Assembly: GCA_910890315.1 (NCBI GenBank)
Contig: CAJVGD010000002.1
Location: forward strand, 2,294,001-2,358,000
Length of the DNA stretch: 64,000 nt
Direction: 5' to 3'
DNA from: Serendipita indica DSM 11827
Lineage: Eukaryota; Basidiomycota; Agaricomycetes; Sebacinales; Serendipitaceae
Shown here: positions 34,701 through 43,601 of the stretch, in pieces
Position numbering within the stretch: position 1 is the stretch's first letter
Layout of the letters: every line of letters starts with the position of its first letter
Translations under genes and position numbers: made by a program
Notes under the pieces: model-generated
What the model saw: the letters and a program-made list of their open reading frames with translations, nothing else
What the model was told of the DNA's origin: nothing
The model's database searches: none

Positions 34701-35370
34701 GGAAGAGTGGTCTGGACGAGTGAAGGCTCAGAGGGATTATCGAGAGCATAGTTGGAGTGGTGAAAGGGAGGATGAGAATCGCCCATGATGCTGGCTGCAA
34801 AGACGACAGACGAATAATTTGAGCTTGAAATCGAGGTAATGCCCACGCCATCGCCTGGTTCTCTCGGGATGGAAGGTACAGGAGGTTTCGAAGTGCGTGG
34901 GAAGGATAGCTGGTATCTGCGACCTCCCCAGAGCTTTGTGAGCATATGGTGCTTGACCTGGGAGACTGTCCAGGTGCGATCGACTCGCGTTGTCAGCCAC
35001 TGGTCAGTGGGGACTAGAGCCGTGAGCATGATACCAAACTTGAAAGAGTGACTGACCAAAGCGGCATGCGAGGGTCATCTCCTTGTAAGCCTCTATTGGA
35101 ATCCTGGCATTGGGCATGGACCAGATGTTAAATGGCGGGAAAGGAGGCTCCGAGTCGTCATCTGGAGCCTCTTGGGAGAGTTCAATATCGTCCTGGTGGA
35201 GGATAGCGGCCTCTGAGGGAGCGTCCTGGTGGGTCGAGTGGTGTCAACGGGCGACGAGGGCTAAATGGGAGTAAACTGACCGAGTCTGAAGACGAATCAT
35301 AGTCGTTTATTGTCGTTTCTGGGTGCTCGCGGTCGTCGTTGGGAGCCAGAGGGCCCTCGAGCTCTGCCAT
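31781..35370 (-). CDS. large fungal protein of unknown function with ubiquitin-like N-terminus and long disordered C-terminus
   Basis: ATG at 35370 (MAELEGPLAPNDDREHPE). Successive exons give an acidic leader, then RIPIEAYKEMTLACRF and LVPTDQWLTTRVDRTWTVSQ, then VKHHMLTKLWG, which resembles a ubiquitin- or RA-like fold. After a Ser-rich insert comes NYRLVSFSN, GNVLDDNDPISAYRLKPFE, then LLEIQS. A strongly charged coiled coil (EQRREEEKRRLLLEQARKQE) follows, then a PH-like stretch (MIVEGHDLNIWRDPVHD, TASLVLRLPNEK). The last exon (about 33250-31781) is roughly 470 residues of Ser/Gly/Pro-rich sequence with SR-type basic patches and ends in ARGASSASKR. Pieces with this layout are conserved in agaricomycetes as unnamed proteins. 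I infer a scaffold in signalling but cannot name it. Confidence 0.6.
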
Positions 35371-35739
35371 GAGCTAGACAACGAGACTCGTATATGCGCT
35401 CGTCGATGGAACAAGGACAGAGTGGGTCAGAGGATTGCTGGAGACTGATGGTAGCACGGCAGTCGACGAGAGGTCCAACCATGGTTTTCTCCAAGGCACC
35501 CACTTTTCCCTAGTCTCTTCGTCGTTCCGGTGTCGCCCGCAATGGCCTCCGACAAAGCTCCCAGTTATCCGAACAAGTCGGGGAAGGGGACATCCCATTA
35601 GCTTTGAGTTTTTCAGGGCCATACAGTTTATGTACATTATCATTTATATTTGACACAGATGCGCTGATTATCCATCGGCCTCTACTTCGCCACCCCTCCA
35701 CCACGAGGCCACACCTTGACCCCCGACCGCATTCCCGCA
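35371..35739. other. divergent promoter region
   Basis: About 370 bp between two genes transcribed away from each other. A tttgacacag run just before 35660 could be the acceptor of a 5' UTR intron of the plus-strand gene. Confidence 0.4.
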
Positions 35740-37008
35740 ATGCCTCTTCTCACAAATCCATCTCGTCCAAAGCCTCCAAGATACTACAAACAGCGCCAGG
35801 CTGCCCATCGCAACTCGGAATCCACCCTGAGAGATGAGCCAGACGAGGCCCTCTTTGAAGATGACATGGACGCCAGCTACGCACCTCCTGTCCCACCAAA
35901 ACTCGACATGTCCTACACCCACAAGGACGTACAACAGCCAGAGCCCGTCCAGCTCTCACGACGAGCCACCTTTCGCGGCGTCCCCCCCTCGCCCATCCGG
36001 CCCTCGACGTCTAATCGCTGGAAGGCCGCAGTCGGTCGTATTCTCATGCTCAAGCGTACACCTACCAAACCACGTCATCTCACCCCGCCACCCGTCTCCC
36101 CTGCCTCGAGCCGCATGCCCTCGTTTTATACCCCCCAGGGCGAAGGAGAAGAGTCTCGTATGCACAGATCCGCCGTCACATTGCTCACCTCTGCCTCGTC
36201 AACCCAGAATGGGCACGACGATCCCTATGGGGGCGACGACGACGACAATGTGACCGATATCATGGGGGCAGCCAGTGTCGCAGAGAGAAACCCCGTGACA
36301 CCCATCACACTCCGGCAGGCATCTCCGATCGACTATCTAGAGCCAATCTCTTCAGTCCTCCAGCGAGCCACGCCCTCACCCGTTACGCCGGTCATCTACA
36401 CCCCTATATCCCCCATTTACCGGTCCGCCTCTGCCACGCCACTCCGCAACACCACTCCATCCTCGTCCGCATCTCGAATGCGTAAGCAATCTACAAAGAC
36501 GTTGCCACGTCCGATCCCTACCCCGTCCCCACCACCCTTTGTCTGGCCGTCCCCACAATTGATCGTCGCCAATCCCACACCTACATCAACACCTCCTCCA
36601 CCGCCTATTCAGATCAAAAAGGCGACAATGCCTCGTGCAATTAATGGGGCTGCTCCTGCTATTCGAGGACGTCCGAGGGCGAATACCGTCGACGCTCTCC
36701 CGCCCATGACAGCTCCGCAGAAAAAGGCTGGTCCACGCATCTTGCAGGCCCAGCTTCCTGCACCCGTCGCACCAGACCCAAAGAACCACGTCTTTATCGG
36801 TCCCTGGCATGATAGAAAGGGCAGAGAGTGGCTCGGTCTCAGTGCGACTCCTGGAGAGTACAAGGTCAAGGAGCCCAAGCCCGGACAAGAGTATGATCCA
36901 AAGTACATCAACTATCCAGACGAGCCCGATCTCTTTATGAACGAACGCGGGGATGTTATGAACGCCAAGACGTTGAAAATGGTCGCAAAGGCCGCACGTC
37001 TGGGTTAA
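35740..37008 (+). CDS. Pro/Ser-rich protein of unknown function with conserved C-terminus
   Basis: This is a single uninterrupted exon, unusual here, starting at ATG 35740 (MPLLTNPSRPKPPRYYKQRQ) and giving 422 aa. Most of it is disordered and rich in Pro, Ser and Thr with basic SH3-ligand-like motifs (PPVPPKL, PTPSPPPFVWP) and one acidic patch (DDPYGGDDDDNVTD). The last ~80 residues look ordered: NHVFIGPWHDRKGREWLGLS, then PGEYKVKEPKPGQEYDPKYI and MNAKTLKMVAKAAR. No membrane segment or signal peptide. I do not recognise the family. The ordered C-terminus is the part to search with. Confidence 0.6.
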   Translation: MPLLTNPSRPKPPRYYKQRQAAHRNSESTLRDEPDEALFEDDMDASYAPPVPPKLDMSYTHKDVQQPEPVQLSRRATFRGVPPSPIRPSTSNRWKAAVGRILMLKRTPTKPRHLTPPPVSPASSRMPSFYTPQGEGEESRMHRSAVTLLTSASSTQNGHDDPYGGDDDDNVTDIMGAASVAERNPVTPITLRQASPIDYLEPISSVLQRATPSPVTPVIYTPISPIYRSASATPLRNTTPSSSASRMRKQSTKTLPRPIPTPSPPPFVWPSPQLIVANPTPTSTPPPPPIQIKKATMPRAINGAAPAIRGRPRANTVDALPPMTAPQKKAGPRILQAQLPAPVAPDPKNHVFIGPWHDRKGREWLGLSATPGEYKVKEPKPGQEYDPKYINYPDEPDLFMNERGDVMNAKTLKMVAKAARLG

Positions 37009-37166
37009 TTATTCTCGATTTAAATTTATCTCATTAGGGTACAAGGCATATCACACATAGTCCTTTTTGCATCGTAAACCTCTTGTTCTATTGTATTTCT
37101 ATCTATCTTCCACAATCAAAGGTGTTCTTTCTAGGGTCTAGCCCTCGTGCTTCTTAAACCCGAACC

Positions 37167-38583
37167 ATGGACCTCAACACTGAAAATATTACCGTTCTTG
37201 GCGCAGGTAGCTTATTTCGATTCCCTCTATCCCCATCTCATCTTCCAAAGGCGTCGTTGGCCTCTCGACGGCCCTACAGCTCCAAGAACGAGGCTTCAAA
37301 GTGACCATCGTGGCAGAATGTCTCCCAGAAGACGAAAAGAGCATCCGATATACGAGTCATTGGGCTGTACGACCCGTGCCACCCATCCTTTTGTCGCGAT
37401 CACTGACCTGCCACTGACCTAGGGCGCCCATCATGTCAGTCTCGCGGCCGATTCGAGACAGTCCAGTATGTGCATCCCATCTCCTGGAAACTTTGCATTT
37501 CATACATCACCAGACATGGACCAAGCGACGTTTGAAAAAATGTGGGCAATGTCGGCTGACCCCGCGACGGAACGCCTCTTCCTCCGACTCGACCAAGAAG
37601 AATACTACATCGAAGAACGCCTCTGCGAAAGTCTCAAATTTTATCCCAACGTCCGTTCCATAAATAGAATTATGTCTTACCTCTCACTGTGTTTAGTTTG
37701 AACCAATCCCCCCAGAATCACTCCCGACTTTTGCGAGATCGGGCGCTAAATTCAAGACTGTGACGATTGACACGCCAAATTATCTGCGCCACTTGATCGA
37801 GACGTTTAAGCAAAAGGGCGGACACGTCGTACGTGCGTCTGTCCAGCATCTCTCGCAGCTCGTCGATGGTGCTTTTGGCGTCGCCCCACCAGATGGTGTC
37901 GTCATTTGTGCGGGGATTGGTGCGCGTACGCTTGGTGGTCTCGAGGACAAAGAGGTGTATCCTATTCGTGGACAGACCGTCCTCTTGCGTGCGCCTTGGG
38001 TCACGTTTGGGAGGACGTGTAGTAGTTCCGATGGACTGTGGACGTATATCATCCCCAGGAGGAGTGGAGATGTGAGTTGTCGTCGTTCCTTGATGGCCCT
38101 TTGTTGAAAAAGTATAGGTCATCGTAGGCGGCATCAAGGTTGCCAACGACTGGTATGTGATCTGTAGCGTTGGATTAGATGATTGACGTCGGCAGGTATC
38201 CACACCCTCTCAAGGAGGTTACTGAAGATATCTTGAAGCGCGGACTAGAGCTCTGTCCAGAGTTGGCACCCGAGGAAATCAGAGCAAAACGTGCTCCAAC
38301 CGTCGAAGACCTAAAGCCATTGATCATTGAAGAGGGCTGTGGACTGAGGCCAGCACGCACAGATGGGATCCGCTTGGAGAGTGTTCCAGTCGTCACTCGC
38401 AATCTTGGCCAGCTGCCCGTCGTCTTCAACTATGGGTAAGTATACGTTATGAGCACCAAATGAATGCCGACTCCTGTCCACAGTCATGGAGGATATGGAT
38501 ATCAAAGCTCTTGGGGATCCGCCGCAATTGCCGCTGACCTCGTCGTCGCTTCCCTCAAAGGCGTCTTCACTGTAGCGGCCTAA
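37167..38583 (+). CDS. D-amino-acid oxidase (FAD-dependent)
   Basis: ATG at 37167 gives MDLNTENITVLGA, an intron in the middle of the dinucleotide-binding motif, then GVVGLSTALQLQERGFKVTI. Together these form the G-x-G-x-x-G FAD site of the DAO family. SHWA-GAHHVSL, NAxDPATERLF-like helices, PPDGVVICAGIGARTLGGLE and YPIRGQTVLLRAPW follow. The active-site end is WTYIIPRRSGD-VIVGGIKVANDW and GLRPARTDGIRLE, then HGGYGYQSSWGSA, which contacts the flavin phosphate. The enzyme oxidises D-amino acids to 2-oxo acids with release of H2O2, usually in peroxisomes. The C-terminus FTVAA is not a standard peroxisomal signal, so cytosolic or piggy-back location is possible. Five short introns. Confidence 0.88.
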
Positions 38584-38667
38584 TAGCGTTTTGAAATTCT
38601 ACATACAAACTTTTGAAGTACTGGCGAGTCGTTAGTAAAGAGCAAGGAAGTCCTCAAGAGCCCACCT

Positions 38668-39422
38668 CTATTGTGGAACTGGCTCGTCAGTTGGGTCCAG
38701 AATATCGCTGTTCATGAGGTTGCCGTCCCCCATCATATCCCCCGAGTTGAGCATGTCCATGAACGTGTCCTGGTTCTCCTCCAAGCCGTCCATTCCCACA
38801 GCGCCTATGTCCAAGTTCATCGAGTCAATCAAACCTCCATCACCTCCATCCAGCATCGCTTGATCATCGACTTCCTCTTTCTTTTCCTCTTCGTCTGGGA
38901 TAAACGACGTGGAGAGCGGATGGGGTTTTGACGCAGTCGCATTGAGTCGATTGGTCAAAGCTATCGCCCCAGAAGGCTCGTTGAGCCCTGGAGTCGCAGA
39001 TCCAGAAATGGGAGTATCCAGACCTGGCACACCACGCATAGAGGTTTCTGCGGGCAGAGGCGTGGCCACGCCCGACTGTACGGCCGCAGAACCCTCTTTT
39101 TCTTCTTCTTCATCCTCGTCTTCTCCTTGATCTGCCTCCTCTGGCGGTAGTGGTGCGAGCGGTACCTGCGATTCGTCTTCGTCGTCGGAGAATTCCTGAG
39201 TAATTCACGGTCAGGTATCTTTCAGAATGTAAATATTGGTTCTCGTACCTGTTTCTTGTCGGTTTTTACCCATTGCCGCACGCGCAACGTCGAGCCAGAC
39301 GACATACCTGGCGGTACGACCCATTTGTACTCCCAACACGGTACGGGTTGGATAAGTGCTCTTCTTGCAGCCTCGGTTTGATGAGCAGCTACAAATCTTC
39401 CGGGTCCCTTTTTGGATGACAT
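38668..39422 (-). CDS. BCL7-like protein (possible SWI/SNF-type remodeller subunit)
   Basis: ATG at 39422. Exon 1 (39422 to about 39250) carries AARRALIQPVPCWEYKWVVP and STLRVRQWVKTDKKQ. This matches the W-x-x-K-W-V ... L-x-x-x-x-WV pattern of the BCL7 N-terminal region. Exon 2 (about 39195-38668) is acidic and Ser/Thr/Pro-rich: DDEDESQVPLAPLPPEEADQ, then EEEEKEG and DEEEKKEEVDD. It ends in a Met/Asp/Leu-rich tail (DMLNSGDMMGDGNLMNSDI). BCL7 proteins are nucleosome-acidic-patch-facing subunits of animal BAF complexes, and fungal relatives are known. The assignment rests on the N-terminal motif alone. Confidence 0.55.
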
Positions 39423-39605
39423 TTTACGATGAAACTACGCGTCTTGGTAGACAATCCTCCGTGAATAGTGCGCTGGTATGACTCTTCAAGGTCGATAGAG
39501 AGTCTAAGACTCCTTTCGTTGATACGGGGATTGAGGCGGAGATCAAATCGTGAAGTCACCTTGGCACCTGCCTCCGGCTATTCCGGTAAGCTTTCTTCCT
39601 CGACC

Positions 39606-40578
39606 ATGCAGCCAATTCTCCTTCCCTCAGCCTCAAACGCCCTCTTGACGATCAGCAAGGCTCATGAGCACGTTTGGGTCATCGAATTGCACAATGGAGC
39701 CGACAACCGACTTACAGAGGAAATGTGCCAGAAAGCGCTTGGACCAGCGCTGGCCATCGTCGAGGCGCAATGGAGAGACGCGTGGAGGGGCCCCTTTTAT
39801 GACAAGGATGATGGAGAAAAGGTGGGAGGGAGCGGCGCTCTTATCCTCGTCGCGAACCGCAAGCAAAACAAGTTCTTCTCTAATGGGTTCGACTTTCCTA
39901 CAATCTCCACGAAACCACACTTTATCCCTAGTACGTCTACATGTTCATCATTGCAAGATTAGCTTACGGATCGACAGATTCGTTTGACCCTATCTTGAAG
40001 CATTTGCTTGGGTTCCCTATCCCGGTTATTGCCGCCATTAACGGGCACGCATTTGCCGCTGGATTCATGCTGACCATGGCATGTGACTACCGAATCATGA
40101 AGGCCCAGAAGGCATGGCTCTGCATGAACGAACTCCTCTTTGGCGGACCTATTCCGCACTCCTTTGCGTTACTTTTCAACGCAAAAAGCACTGATGCCAT
40201 GGTCGTTAGAAAGGTACCTTGCTTCGTTTCGGCTTGTGCCCCTGACCGACCTCTGCTAGATTTTCTTGGAAGGCCATCGGTTCACAGCCTCGGAGGCGCT
40301 CGAAGCCAAGCTTGTAGACGAGCTTGCAGATGGGGACTCCGAGGTCGTATTCAATGCAGCGCTAAAGAAGGCGCTTAGTCTTGCACACCTCCCACGCCTT
40401 GGAGTGTACGGACTGATCAAGGTGAGACCTCCACTGACTCAAGTTCTCGGAATATTAACTGTTGCAATAGAAGGAGATACACCGCAAAACGTTGGCTGGG
40501 ATCTCCGAGAATCCACGAATTGTTCATGCGTTTGAGGAGGACGCAGAATTCGTTAACAAAGTCAAGCCGAGGTTGTAA
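39606..40578 (+). CDS. enoyl-CoA hydratase/isomerase family protein
   Basis: ATG at 39606 (MQPILLPSASNALLTISKAH). The crotonase fold is clear: VWVIELHNGADNRLTEEM, then GALILVANRKQNKFFSNGFD (oxyanion-hole strand), FPIPVIAAINGHAFAAGFML, ACDYRIMK and MNELLFGGPIPHSFALLF, then FTASEALEAKLVDELA. Of the typical catalytic glutamates, one position has E in MNELLFG. This points to a delta3,delta2-enoyl-CoA isomerase-like enzyme rather than a classical hydratase. The C-terminus is PRL, a weak variant of a peroxisomal targeting tripeptide. Predicted role: beta-oxidation of unsaturated fatty acids. Three introns of 50-60 bp. Confidence 0.82.
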
Positions 40579-40922
40579 TTAATTTTGGATTATCGATAGC
40601 TTTCCATCTCCATATCCTCAGTCCAGGAGCTTAATGAGCGGTCCATTCCACCCATTTCGAGTACTTCCGAATGGGCTACTTTCAGAATATAAAAGGTTTG
40701 GATTTAAATGGTCACGGTGCAATCTTAGATTCAACGACGAGCCCTTAGGGCCTGACTTCGGAATTGAACGAGTGCCGATGAATGGTAAAGAACCCGGAAT
40801 ACGTTATTATTCTTTGTGAATGCTGGCATGTTCCATCAACGAAGCCAGGCGCTTTCCTAGGATGGATATCGCAGACAAAGAGCTCTGTACAGCTAGATGT
40901 TGCTTGCTTTGTGTCTACAAGT
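40579..40922. other. spacer before GH30
   Basis: AT-rich intergenic region with no gene seen. It holds the 3' UTR of the hydratase/isomerase and the distal GH30 promoter. Confidence 0.4.
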
Positions 40923-40931
40923 TATATATAA
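40923..40931 (+). promoter_or_regulatory. TATA box of the GH30 gene
   Basis: TATATATAA ends 44 bp before the chosen ATG (40976). Because transcription would then start close to the second in-frame ATG, this supports 40976 rather than 40931 as the start. Confidence 0.45.
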
Positions 40932-40975
40932 TGGGTCAATACCAGCCTCGACTCGCGCCACTTGCAACGTTCACC

Positions 40976-42860
40976 ATGATAGGCCGCCTCTTACTCTTCC
41001 AGCCACTTTTTGTTACCTCTGTGTTATCAGAAAGGATATGGGATGTCTGGGTCACCACCTGGAACAGAGATTACCTGTTCACGTCGCTCAAACCAGCTCC
41101 GATAGACTTTGGTACTCCAGGGCCCATCGGTGATGCAAATATCGCCGTTTCAAGTACATTTTATCAACAAATGGATGGATTTGGCGCATCTTTGAGTGAG
41201 CTGAGGGTCTTTCGTAGCTTAACCTGACCAGTTGTCATATAGCGGATTCGTCTGCATTGGTTCTCAGCAGTCTCAAGGTGAGAGATACCTACAAATATCA
41301 AGATCTGTCTCTGAATGGTACCGTAGGCGGCCAACTCGAGTGGCTATTGGTCTCTCCTCTACAAGCTATTTGATCGTACGTACGCCGTATCGAATCCGGC
41401 GCCAGTAATTGAATATACTTGTAAAGCTCGCGAAGCGGAATCTACAGCGGCATTGTCCGTACTCCGAATCCCAATGGGTGCATCGGACTTTTCAGCCTCA
41501 GCATATACATTTGATGATACGTGGAACGACAATACACTGTCTGCGTTCAGCATGAATAGCGCACCCTCTTATCTCTGGTCGACTCTGGCAGACATCAAGA
41601 CGGTCACGCCTTACCTCAAATTGTTCATCCTCCCTTGGTCTGCACCAGCATGGATGAAGACATCTGGCTCGCTGAATGGTGGACAGCTCAAATCTGGCTA
41701 CGAGAAGACTTGTATGTTTGTAGTCCCTCGAAGGTCTCTGACTGACTTGATGCCCAGTCGCACAATACCTGTTCAAATGCGTTCAGGGGATGAACGGCAA
41801 AGGGCTTCGGCCCTATGCCGTTTCATTACAAAATGAACCACAGAATGCCGACAGCACTTATCCGACCATGCTCTTACCTGTGTCCCAGGCTGCGAGTGTT
41901 GGGCAAACTCTGCGCACCCTACTCGACTCAAATGGATTCACTGACATTAAGATCATCGGATTTGAGCACAACTGGGATAATGCTGGTACATACCCAGTTC
42001 AGCTTGTACGTTCACGCTATCAATCTTGGGGCACGAATAACAAACTATGGTTATACAGATGCAGCAGGCTCCATCAGCTTTTGCGGGTTCCTCGTTTCAC
42101 TGCTATGCGGGATCCCCTAGGTTGCAAGCAGATTTCGGGAGGGCGTACCCCTTGAAGGAGCAATGGTTCACAGAGTGCACGGGTACAATCAATACAGACT
42201 GGTGGAGAAATATCAAATGGAACATGAACAACCTGTCAGAACCGCTCTTGGCTCAGTTCTTGTACGCAACGATCTTATTCCATTCTCGTCTAGGTTTGTT
42301 GGAAGCGTGGGCTATGGATCGCGAAGCATTTTGCTTTGGAACCTCGCTGGTCGTGCAAATGGTGATCCCAAACTTCCGGGGACACGCTCTTGTAGCCCAG
42401 GCTGTAGGCCCGTTGTCTCAGTGGACAACAACCAGTGGTACCTCAATGAAGAATGTTCGTTTTTTCCCTATTGCGGTTAGCCCAATCTAACCCTCCTTCA
42501 GTCTACGTCTTGGCCCATAGCTCGCGGATTGTCATTCCGCGTGAGCGTGGAGGGGGTTTTGCCAGCCGCATTGGTGTCTCTGTGACAGGCAATTTGGCGT
42601 CTACTCTGAGCGTCCAAGCATATCGGACACCTAGAGCAAACGCTAGGGATTGGCTCAAGTACGGGATTGTGGTCTTAAACTCGAATGACTCTTCCAGTGG
42701 TTGGAACCCACAGCCAGTGTCGGCCACAATCGCGTTTAATGGTCTGCAGGTATGTTCTTGTCATCTCTTGAGGCATGATCTGATTATGGTCGCACACAAG
42801 GCTCGGTATACATTCCCGGTCGGCGTCACCACACTTTGGTGGTATTCTCCTGTTCAGTGA
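40976..42860 (+). CDS. secreted glycoside hydrolase family 30 (endo-beta-1,6-glucanase or glucosylceramidase type)
   Basis: ATG at 40976 opens a signal peptide (MIGRLLLFQPLFVTSVLSER). The GH30 landmarks follow in order: FYQQMDGFGASLT, LRIPMGASDFSASAYTFDD, KLFILPWSAPAWMKTSGSL, and LRPYAVSLQNEPQNADSTYP with the acid/base glutamate of NEP. EHNWDN-AGTYPVQL comes next, then SFHCYAG, and QWFTECTG with the nucleophile glutamate. ILLWNLAG and the family's beta-sandwich C-terminus follow (YVLAHSSRIVIPRERG, TTLWWYSPVQ). At least ten short introns. The enzyme should cut beta-1,6-glucan or related polymers outside the cell. The last intron (42751-42801) is a multiple of three, so retaining it would keep the frame. 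Confidence 0.85.
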
Positions 42861-43027
42861 AGTAGCAAGGTGCCTCATTATACCCACCGTAATCCCTTGG
42901 ACCAATCGGTTTGATTCAGTTGAAGAGCTCGTGCTAATATGTCAAGATATTCAACATTGGAAGAGTAAAAGTAAGGTCCAAGAAAAATATTCGGGATCGT
43001 AAGAGTCGTAAAAATTCATCATCGTGA

Positions 43028-43432
43028 TTAGTTGGTACCCTCATTCTTGAAATACGGGTCCTCCGCGGCTTCATATGGGTTGGAGTCTGCATTGATCTAT
43101 CCACGTGTTAGAAATTTGACCAATGATCGTTTTGAAGGCACTGTTACCCATTTTCCGAGCTCCAATGCCAGCTCTTTCTCCTCTTCTTCTGACAACACGA
43201 TATCCTTGCCTTTTAGGGCATGCGGACTCATGAGCTGAGCAAGTCCTCGACCATGTGAGCGTCCAAAGCTTCCAAAGTTGGAGTCATCTCCTTCGCCCTT
43301 GGGACCGGAGTCTGCAGCGTTGGCTTCGCTGTGCGCCTTGTCCCAATCTTCATCTCCTGGAGAAGCATCTTGTTGGGCAGTGTCTATGGAAGTGTTTTCT
43401 TTGACGTCCTGAGGCGCTTCGTTGTCCGCCAT
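43028..43432 (-). CDS. small acidic protein of unknown function
   Basis: ATG at 43432 (MADNEAPQDVKENTSIDTAQ). Exon 1 ends at TGG/gtaaca. A 54-bp intron leads to INADSNPYEAAEDPYFKNEG, stop at 43028, about 115 aa. The protein is acidic overall. The ordered-looking core is SNFGSFGRSHGRGLAQLMSP and HALKGKDIVLSEEEEKELAL, then ELGKW and the C-terminal motif above. No signal peptide or membrane segment. I do not recognise it. Divergent from SIN1, 169 bp away. Confidence 0.55.
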
Positions 43433-43601
43433 GGCGAGTGTGCAGGGCTGTAAAAAGGAGTGAGGAGAAAGAAATGTTCGACCAGCCTCATCGCTTCGCT
43501 TAGCCAAAATGGTTAATACATCCATTTATCAGTTTGTAAATTCTGATAATCGGCGGTCAATGTCTATCACTCGAAGGGTGTTTGCTCCTTGGGCTCCGAC
43601 C

